This document shows, piece after piece, positions 57,966 to 64,000 of a stretch of DNA of 64,000 nucleotides. The number at the start of each line of letters is the position of its first letter. The first letter of the stretch is position 1. The notes under the pieces are model-generated. The model had not been told where the DNA came from, did not search any database, and saw only the letters and a program-made list of their open reading frames with translations. The stretch comes from Micromonospora zamorensis (lineage in GTDB: Bacteria > Actinomycetota > Actinomycetes > Mycobacteriales > Micromonosporaceae): positions 2,604,001-2,668,000 of the forward strand of contig NZ_LT607755.1 of the NCBI RefSeq assembly GCF_900090275.1. Reading direction: 5' to 3'. A program made the position numbers and the translations under genes.

Positions 57966-60637
57966 CGCGACGGACCATAAGGGATGATCACCTGTCCGGT
58001 GCGGTGCACCGCCCGGTCGAAGAAGAGGCCCCGCCAGGGGCGGGGATACCAGTCCGGGCCGCCGGTGCCCGGGTAGAGCGAGGAACCCAGCTCGCCGCCG
58101 TGGGTGTCCAGCGCCACCCAGGCGCCGATCTGGTCGGTACGCGCGGCGGGCCCGCCGAGGTCGGCACGCATCCGTGCCACTCCCCGCCACCAGGCCAGCA
58201 CGTGCGTCCGTCGTTCCGGCCCGTCGTGCAGGATCCGCCGCAGCTGCTCCAGCCCGGTGCGTCGGCCGGCTCGGGCGGCCAGCGCGCCGGCCGCCGCGTC
58301 GACGGCGAACAGCAGCAGGTAGTGCGGGCTCCCCGGGCCGGTCAGCCCGTCGGCCGTCTCGGCCATCAGCTCACCGACTGTCTCCTCGTCGTACCAGGCG
58401 GCGTCGTCGGCCAGGTCGTCGTAGAGCGCACGGGCGATCGGGTCAGCGTCGGCGTCGAGGCAGGCGATGGAGAACCGGGCGGTGCCCGGCGGGTGCTGGC
58501 GGGCCAGTGAGCGGGCTGCCGCGTCCAGCACCGCGCAGGCCTCGTCCACCCGGGTGCCGAGCACGGCGAGGTTGCGCCCGGGGGCGCGCGGCAGTCGCAG
58601 CGCCGCCGAGCGGGACTGCACGTCGATGATCTCCCCGAGTAGGGCAACCGGGCTGCGCGGCACGCTCCCGTCCGCGGGCGCGGCGAGCGTACGGAAGTCC
58701 GGGGCGTCCGCCAGTCGGGGAATCGCGTCGCCGTCGAAGAGCCGGGCCGGTGCCGCGTCGGCCGGGCGCATCCGCCACAGCCGGTGCTGCAAACCGCTCC
58801 ACGTCTCCCAGTCACTGGCCGACGGGATCCGGGCGACCTCGTTGCCCTCCACCATGCCCGACTCGGCGTTGACCACCGCGTGCCAGCGAGGCAGCGACTG
58901 TGCCGCGTCGTTGCGTTCGGCGAGGATCCGCAGCGCCTTGGGCAACGCGATGCGCAGGGTGAACTGGGCGACCAGCGCGGGGCGGCCCCACAGGGCCTCG
59001 ATGCCCCGCACGTCCTGTGAGGCGAGCACCAGGTGGATGCCCTGGGACCGGCCGCGTCGGGCCAGGTCCTCCAGCAGGTCGGCCGACTCCCGGGCGACCA
59101 CGTCCCGACCGGCCAGCAGCATCTGGAACTCGTCGACCACCGCGACGATCCGTGGCCAGTGCCCGGTCGGGTCGACGGCCCGCAGCTCGGCCAGCTTGGT
59201 CACCTCGTGCTTCTTGGCCGCGTCGGCGCGGCGACGCAGCTCCTCGGCGAGGAAACGCAGCAGCGCCAGGCCGAACTCCCGGTCGGTGTTGACGTTGATC
59301 CCGACCAGGCGCATGTGCGGCAGCCAGCTCGGGTCGCGCCGGCCCTGCGCGAACCGCGCGAAGGACACGCCCTCCTTGAAGTCCAGCAGGTAGAACTCCA
59401 GCTCGGCGGGGGAGTAGCGGGCGGCAAGGGCGCCGATCCACGCGAAGATCAGGTTGGTCTTGCCGGTGCCGGACGGTCCGCCGATCAGCGCGTGCGGTGG
59501 ATAGTCGCCCAGCGTCAGCCGCACCGGCCGGCCCTGCGGCCCCTCGCCGATCGGCGCGGTCAGCCCGTCGGATGAGTCCTCCCGCCACATCAGCTCCGGC
59601 GGGGGCAGCAGGTCCGCGAACGGGGTCGGCGGTGGGCCGGCGTTCACCCGGGCGGCGATCTCCCGGCACGTCTCGGTGACCAGCGTCGCCGGTGGCGGTG
59701 GATCGAGACGGACGGGCAGCCCGGCCGACCCGCCGATGCGTGCGCCGGACACCCCGGCCACCACCCGGGTCACCGTCGGGTCCTCCGGCAGCGGCACACC
59801 GTGGACCACCAGGTGCACCCCGCAGGCCGCGCCGGCGCGTACCACCCGGTCCAGTTGCCCGCGCTCGTGCCGGTTGAGCTCATCACCGCCGAGCAGCACC
59901 GCCACCCGCCATGGCTCGGGTCGTCGGCCGGTCGCCGCGGCCAGCTCGCGCAACGACGCGTACTCGCCGGCGAGCACCGTCTCGTTGATCCGGCGGATCT
60001 GCTCCACCAGGTCGTCGAGCAGTGGGCCCAGACCGCCGGGGCCGACGAAGGTGAGCAGCCCCGCCGTGCCCAGCGGCGCGAACCCGGCCAGGCCACCGCC
60101 GAGCTGCTCCGGGTCGTACCCGACCAGGCGTACCGCGCCCGGGTCGGCGCGGCCGGCGGCCCGCAGCAGCAACGCGGACACCACGGCGTCGCAGCCGGCG
60201 CGATCGTCCCCGGACAGGTGTACGTGCCCGGCGTCGAGCAGCGGCACCAGCGCGGGCACCGGGTCGACGCCGTCGATCCGGACCGTGCCGACCCGTAGCG
60301 CGCCGGGTGGCTCCGCACGGCGGGCGGGCGTCGGGGCCCACCCCGCCCAGTCGGCCCCCGCGCAGCCCGGCGCCTCCTGCCGGGCCGCGTCGGCGGCGCG
60401 CCGGGCCAGTTCGGCGATCCGGGTCGAGTAGCGGGCGTCGATCTCGGCGACGCGGCGGTCCCGCTGGGCGCCCACCCGTGCCGGTACGGCCGCAGCCGCC
60501 CGCTCGACCCGGGCCAGCCGTTCGCGCCCGGCGGTCAGCTCGGCCTGGGCTGCGGACAGGCGGGTACGGGTCGCGCCCAACGCCTCGGCGAGGGTGTCGC
60601 GGACCCGGCTGGCCAACTGGCCGCGCCGGTCAGCCAT
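57962..60637 (-). CDS. FtsK/SpoIIIE-type ATPase
   Basis: An 891-aa soluble protein. Residues 1-85 are a coiled coil. Residues about 115-340 resemble a degenerate P-loop domain (LVGYDPEQLGGGLAGF). The motor domain has Walker A GGPSGTGKTN at 386-395, FYLLDFKEGVSFARFAQGRR, Walker B IVAVVDEFQMLLAGR (Asp502, Glu503) and ARRGRSQGIHLVLASQDVRG. Residues about 630-890 form a third, degenerate ATPase-like domain. The three-domain order recalls EccC of type VII secretion, but there is no N-terminal membrane anchor. It overlaps its upstream and downstream genes by eight and four bases, so the operon is tightly coupled. Substrate, protein or DNA, is unknown. Confidence 0.85.
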   Translation of the reverse strand: MADRRGQLASRVRDTLAEALGATRTRLSAAQAELTAGRERLARVERAAAAVPARVGAQRDRRVAEIDARYSTRIAELARRAADAARQEAPGCAGADWAGWAPTPARRAEPPGALRVGTVRIDGVDPVPALVPLLDAGHVHLSGDDRAGCDAVVSALLLRAAGRADPGAVRLVGYDPEQLGGGLAGFAPLGTAGLLTFVGPGGLGPLLDDLVEQIRRINETVLAGEYASLRELAAATGRRPEPWRVAVLLGGDELNRHERGQLDRVVRAGAACGVHLVVHGVPLPEDPTVTRVVAGVSGARIGGSAGLPVRLDPPPPATLVTETCREIAARVNAGPPPTPFADLLPPPELMWREDSSDGLTAPIGEGPQGRPVRLTLGDYPPHALIGGPSGTGKTNLIFAWIGALAARYSPAELEFYLLDFKEGVSFARFAQGRRDPSWLPHMRLVGINVNTDREFGLALLRFLAEELRRRADAAKKHEVTKLAELRAVDPTGHWPRIVAVVDEFQMLLAGRDVVARESADLLEDLARRGRSQGIHLVLASQDVRGIEALWGRPALVAQFTLRIALPKALRILAERNDAAQSLPRWHAVVNAESGMVEGNEVARIPSASDWETWSGLQHRLWRMRPADAAPARLFDGDAIPRLADAPDFRTLAAPADGSVPRSPVALLGEIIDVQSRSAALRLPRAPGRNLAVLGTRVDEACAVLDAAARSLARQHPPGTARFSIACLDADADPIARALYDDLADDAAWYDEETVGELMAETADGLTGPGSPHYLLLFAVDAAAGALAARAGRRTGLEQLRRILHDGPERRTHVLAWWRGVARMRADLGGPAARTDQIGAWVALDTHGGELGSSLYPGTGGPDWYPRPWRGLFFDRAVHRTGQVIIPYGPSR

Positions 60638-61778
60638 CGGAGCTCCGTCGAGCCGGCGCGTCCCGCCACGGGCTACCCGAGCGCGGCGGCACACCACCGG
60701 AGCGGGGCGGCCCACCATCCGTGCGCGGCGGCAGGCCACCGGGGTGCGGCGGCAGGCCACCGGAGCGCTGCGCGCCCGGCCGCTGAACAGCACCGCCGAC
60801 GTGCGCGCCCGCGCCCGCCGACTGTCCGGCCCCGCCCGACTGCCCCGCGCCGGCCGGCCGCCCGGCCCGCGCCGGCTGCCCCGCACCGCCTCGTTGCTCC
60901 GCGCCGTTCGCTTGTCCCGCGCCCACCGGCTCTTTCACGCCGCCTGCGGGGAGGTCCCGGCCGAGTCGGGCGAGCAGCAGCCCGGTCGCCACCCCGGCGG
61001 TGACCGCGGAGTCGGCCGCGTGCGGCGGCTCCCCGGAGGCGCGCGGTGGCGGCATCCGGCACACCCGGGTCAGCAGTGTCTCCAGCACCGGCGGCGGCAG
61101 CCCGGGCAGCAGGTCGCGTACCCGCCCGTCCAGCTCACCGCGCAGCCGCCCGAGGTCGGTGGCGCGGGGCGGGTGCCCCAGCAGCTCACCGGCCAGCTCG
61201 CGCAGCAGGGGCGGCGCCAGCGCCGCCATGCCCAGCCCCACGTCGGCCGGAGCCCGGCGCAGCTCCTTGCGGAGCCGGTCCCGGTCGCCGGAGCGGACAC
61301 CACCCACCACTCGGCGCAGCAACTCCTGGGAGTCGTCCACCCGCTCGTCGGGTTCGTCGTCGGTGCCCTCGCGCCCGCCGGTCAGCTCGGCCACCCGCAC
61401 CGACCACCAGCGGCTCATTCGCACCTGCTCCGCCGGCTCCGGCGCGACCGCTGTGGGCCCGGTGGCCGGCGGCGTGTCGTGTCGGGGAGCGCGTTGTTCT
61501 GGGCGGGGCGCCGGGGTGCCGTCCGCGCCCAGCCCGATCGCGGTCAGGTACGCCGAGAGCTGCTCCTGTGCCACCCGCAACGCGTAGCCGGCGCTCTCGG
61601 CGTGCTCGGTCGCGGCGGACAGCTCCGGCACCCCCATCGGGTTGGCCGACTCCTGGCGTACCCAGCGCAGTCTCTCCGCGGCCAGGCCGAACTTCTCCAG
61701 CGCCTGCCCGAGCAGGGCCACCGGGAACTCCTCGCTGGCGGCACGGACCTGCCCACCGACGTCCTCGATGATGGACAT
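60630..61778 (-). CDS. 382-aa adaptor-like protein with low-complexity tail
   Basis: Residues 1-80 are helical (VGGQVRAASEEFPVALLGQA, then TEHAESAGYALRVAQEQLSA), in size and style like ESX/WXG-type helical hairpins. Residues about 115-290 are a second, mostly helical domain (SQELLRRVVGGVRSGDRDRL, RELAGELLGHPP). The last 90 residues are Gly/Ala/Pro/Arg-rich (GGAGQPARAGRPAGAGQ) and likely unfolded. No family recognised. Gap to the 86-aa gene is 6 bases and the 3' end overlaps the ATPase gene by eight bases. It may bring a substrate to the ATPase. Confidence 0.75.
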   Translation of the reverse strand: MSIIEDVGGQVRAASEEFPVALLGQALEKFGLAAERLRWVRQESANPMGVPELSAATEHAESAGYALRVAQEQLSAYLTAIGLGADGTPAPRPEQRAPRHDTPPATGPTAVAPEPAEQVRMSRWWSVRVAELTGGREGTDDEPDERVDDSQELLRRVVGGVRSGDRDRLRKELRRAPADVGLGMAALAPPLLRELAGELLGHPPRATDLGRLRGELDGRVRDLLPGLPPPVLETLLTRVCRMPPPRASGEPPHAADSAVTAGVATGLLLARLGRDLPAGGVKEPVGAGQANGAEQRGGAGQPARAGRPAGAGQSGGAGQSAGAGAHVGGAVQRPGAQRSGGLPPHPGGLPPRTDGGPPRSGGVPPRSGSPWRDAPARRSSDG

Positions 61779-61784
61779 GGTGGC

Positions 61785-62045
61785 CTACAGGGTGGCGACG
61801 TAGAGCTGCGCCTGCTCCACCGCGACCAGTGTCGCGGCGAGACACTCCTCCAGCTCCTGGCTGGCCTGCGTCAGCGACGACTGGGCCGCCTCCACCGTCT
61901 CGTGCCCGCTGCCCTCGAGCGCGCCGGCGAGGGTCTGCTGCGCCTCGGACAGTTTCTCGCCGGCCGCCTGCACGGCTGTCTGCCCGTCCCCGATCTGTTG
62001 GAGGGCAACATCAATGGCAGCCTTCAACTCGGCGACGCTCGCCAC
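61785..62045 (-). CDS. 86-aa helical protein, possibly DUF6244 (first gene of FtsK-like operon)
   Basis: An 86-aa all-helical protein: ASVAELKAAIDVALQQIGDG, then QTAVQAAGEKLSEAQQTLAG, and SSLTQASQELEECLAATLVA. Size and two-helix design are like WXG100 proteins, but the WxG turn is missing. It may belong to DUF6244. GTG at 62045 is chosen because AGGAGG lies seven bases upstream; an ATG at 62078 has no ribosome-binding site. It heads the four-gene operon and could be an exported substrate or a structural subunit. Confidence 0.75.
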   Translation of the reverse strand: MASVAELKAAIDVALQQIGDGQTAVQAAGEKLSEAQQTLAGALEGSGHETVEAAQSSLTQASQELEECLAATLVAVEQAQLYVATL

Positions 62046-62197
62046 GGCGGAACCTCCTGGGGGCGGGGAGATCTCCATTAGAGCCTATCGGGGGCCGCGA
62101 AAGAACATCCGCCCTGTCGGTGTTCCTGCCCGCCTGTCCGGAAGGCACCCGGAAGTGCCGGGAGTCCGTTCTGTGGGAGTCCCAGTGCGAGAATTTC

Positions 62198-62590
62198 TCA
62201 GTTGCTGGCGGGGGCCTCGCGGAGCCAACGCGGGCCGTACACCTCGGCGCCCAGCGCCGTCACCCGCCCGCGCAGCTCCCGGTCCGCGGTGACCACCAGC
62301 CGACGGCGCTCGGGCGCGTCGGCCACCAGCTCGACCACTGTGTCGTCGCCGGAGCCGGCGGCGGAGACCACCCGCACGCCCTCGGTGCCCGGCACGTCCC
62401 GCGCCGCACCCTCGACCACCAGCACCACCTCGACCGGGGCGGGCAGCCGGGCCGGCAGTCCGACGGTCGCCACCGGGGCGAGCGAGTCGCGTAGCCGGGC
62501 CGCGGCGCCGGCGCGGTCACGCCACCACCCGTTCGGGCGGGAGCCGACAACGTTGGCGCCGTCCACGATCAGCAGCGGGGTCTCAGTCAT
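62198..62590 (-). CDS. NYN/YacP-like PIN-fold nuclease-type protein
   Basis: A 130-aa protein. [20 protein letters not shown] is the N-terminal NYN-domain motif with the metal-binding Asp, [10 protein letters not shown] carries the second acidic pair, and [20 protein letters not shown] the third conserved Asp. This is the PIN-like fold found in Rae1/YacP RNases and related proteins, so an RNA endonuclease role is likely. It lies 119 bases upstream of the FtsK-like operon on the same strand; it may or may not be co-transcribed. Confidence 0.82.
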   Translation of the reverse strand: MTETPLLIVDGANVVGSRPNGWWRDRAGAAARLRDSLAPVATVGLPARLPAPVEVVLVVEGAARDVPGTEGVRVVSAAGSGDDTVVELVADAPERRRLVVTADRELRGRVTALGAEVYGPRWLREAPASN

Positions 62591-62731
62591 CCCCTCAGCC
62601 TGCCACCAAACGGCCGGCCCCGGCCGGACGCCACTCCCGGAATGCCGGTGCTCCACCACCTGCGGCGTTTGTCGGGGCGCGCGCCGGGTAGCCCCTGCCG
62701 ACCGTGCCGCGCCCGACTGCGGAGGACAGAC

Positions 62732-64000
62732 ATGATGGGACCCGGTGACATCGGCTCCGACCCGTGGGACGAATTCCTGGCCAGATACTTCGGCCGGGGC
62801 GAGGGAGGGCGCCGGCCACCGCACCGGGTCGACATCACCCGTCTGATGACGGCCGACGCCCGGGAGATGCTGGCCGACGCCGCCCGGCGGGCCGCCCAGC
62901 GCCAGAGCAGCGACCTGGACACCGACCACCTGCTCTGGGCGGCGCTGCAACGCGAACCCCTGCGGGACCTCGTACGCCGGGCCGGCGCCGACCCGGACAC
63001 CCTGCTCAACGCGCTCGGGGGGAAGGGCGACGGCGCACCGCGCGGGGAGGTGCCGCCGAACCTGTCGTTGACCCCCGCCGCCAAGCGGGCGCTGCTCGAC
63101 GCCCACCAGCTGTCCCGGGCGATGGGCGCCAACTACATCGGCCCTGAGCACATCCTGATGGCGTTGCCGCTCAACCCGGAGTCGCCGGCCGGGCGGATGC
63201 TGGCCGCCGGCCGGATCCAACCCGAGTCGTTGCAGGCGGCCAACGCCGAGCGCGGGCCGATGAACGGCCCGAAGCCGGATCGCGGCACGCCCACCCTGGA
63301 CCAGTACGGGCAGGACCTCACCGACCTGGCCCGCAACGATCAGATCGACCCGGTGATCGGACGGGCCGACGAGATCGAGCAGGCCGTGGAGATCCTGTCC
63401 CGGCGTACCAAGAACAACCCGGTGCTGATCGGCGAGGCCGGTGTGGGAAAGACCGCCATCGTCGAGGGGCTGGCCGAGCGGATCTGCGACGGTGACGTCC
63501 CGCAGACCCTGCTCGGCAAGCGGGTCGTCCAACTCGACCTGGCCGGTCTGGTCGCCGGCACCCGCTACCGGGGCGACTTCGAGGAGCGGCTGAAGAAGGT
63601 GATCGACGAGATCCGGGCGCACCGGGACGAGCTGATCATCTTCATGGACGAGATCCACACCCTGGTCGGGGCGGGTGGCGCCGGCAGCGAGGGTGGGATG
63701 GACGCGTCCAACATGCTCAAACCCGCACTGGCCCGTGGCGAGCTGCGGGTGATCGGCGCGACGACGCTGGACGAGTACCGCAAGAGCATCGAGAAGGACG
63801 CCGCGCTGGCCCGGCGCTTCCAGCCGGTGCTGGTGCCCGAGCCCGGCGTCGACGACACCATCGCCATCCTGCGTGGTCTGCGCGACCGGTACGAGGCGCA
63901 CCACCAGGTGCGTTTCACCGACGAGGCGCTGGTCGCGGCCGCCGAGCTGTCCGACCGGTACGTCACCGACCGGTTCCTGCCGGACAAGGCCATCGACCTC
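62732..64000 (+). CDS. Clp-family AAA+ chaperone (ClpC/ClpB type), N-terminal part
   Basis: The gene runs off the right edge; 423 codons are visible. A Gly/Asp-rich start ([15 protein letters not shown]) is followed by two Clp-N repeats (about 35-100 and 110-170: [38 protein letters not shown]) and the first AAA+ module with Walker [10 protein letters not shown] at 234-242, Walker B IIFMDEIH near 293-300 and [20 protein letters not shown]. It unfolds or disaggregates proteins using ATP. The ClpB/ClpC distinction needs the missing middle region. ATG at 62732 follows GGAGGA. Upstream 62591-62731 shows no clear HspR or CtsR site. Confidence 0.92.
   Translation, partial: MMGPGDIGSDPWDEFLARYFGRGEGGRRPPHRVDITRLMTADAREMLADAARRAAQRQSSDLDTDHLLWAALQREPLRDLVRRAGADPDTLLNALGGKGDGAPRGEVPPNLSLTPAAKRALLDAHQLSRAMGANYIGPEHILMALPLNPESPAGRMLAAGRIQPESLQAANAERGPMNGPKPDRGTPTLDQYGQDLTDLARNDQIDPVIGRADEIEQAVEILSRRTKNNPVLIGEAGVGKTAIVEGLAERICDGDVPQTLLGKRVVQLDLAGLVAGTRYRGDFEERLKKVIDEIRAHRDELIIFMDEIHTLVGAGGAGSEGGMDASNMLKPALARGELRVIGATTLDEYRKSIEKDAALARRFQPVLVPEPGVDDTIAILRGLRDRYEAHHQVRFTDEALVAAAELSDRYVTDRFLPDKAIDL

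Noticed and set aside
57303..62045. A complete type VII (ESX) secretion locus
   Set aside because: EccB, EccD, EccE, mycosin and true WXG100 proteins are all missing, so only a partial resemblance can be claimed.

Overview
The window is about 64 kb of very GC-rich DNA with strong G/C third-position bias, frequent GTG starts and ATGA stop/start overlaps. Gene content (SigB/F/G-type sigma factor, SigE-like ECF sigma factor, SecA2, glucosyl-3-phosphoglycerate synthase, GAF-ANTAR regulator, DUF2267, DUF5990 and DUF6584 proteins) points to a filamentous actinomycete, most likely Micromonospora or a close relative in Micromonosporaceae. This is a chromosomal segment: no insertion sequence, integrase, phage module, tRNA, rRNA or CRISPR array was seen.

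Layout. 1-4 kb: start of a secreted GH43-like enzyme, small membrane proteins, a DsbA/HxlR redox pair and a TetR/DUF4267 pair with a perfect operator. 4-8 kb: a two-gene resistance operon (rifampin phosphotransferase, then a class A beta-lactamase lipoprotein) headed by a rifamycin-associated element. 8-12 kb: HEAT-repeat gene plus MerR-HEAT regulator, and a secreted CBM6-DUF1996 protein. 12-21 kb: saccharopine-dehydrogenase-like enzyme, GlxA-type AraC regulator, glycogen-debranching enzyme, SCP2 protein, ECF sigma factor with a membrane-anchored BNR protein, SRPBCC protein and a zinc dehydrogenase. 21-31 kb: DUF2267, GCS2 ligase, DUF3817, a Vms1-like release factor overlapping a ThDP enzyme, a heme-oxygenase-like diiron-type protein facing a CDGSH protein, and an unrecognised 479-aa protein. 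31-36 kb: sigma factor fused to a STAS domain, cytochrome oxidase subunit I, STAS-HATPase, DUF4383. 35-45 kb: GT4 glycosyltransferase, GpgS, oxidoreductase pair, ABC exporter, SecA2, GAF-ANTAR. 45-54 kb: DUF2231, methyltransferase, DUF3500/ankyrin, cupin, cysteine dioxygenase-rhodanese, two receiver-less OmpR-type regulators, a kinase-like protein with a broken P-loop, a DksA-type zinc finger and two DUF72 proteins.

The most unusual parts are at the right end. One is a gene for a 101-aa peptide made almost entirely of four 21-aa repeats, followed 9 bp later by a JmjC/cupin-type oxygenase gene; this looks like a substrate and its modifying enzyme. The other is a compact four-gene operon: an 86-aa helical protein, a 382-aa adaptor-like protein, an 891-aa FtsK/SpoIIIE ATPase and a 220-aa coiled-coil membrane protein. 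It resembles a minimal type VII-like export or DNA-handling machine without the usual Ecc partners. The window ends inside a ClpC/ClpB-type chaperone gene.

Intergenic regions carry several palindromic elements: one family present three times and two other types present once each. Short tandem duplications span three stop codons.
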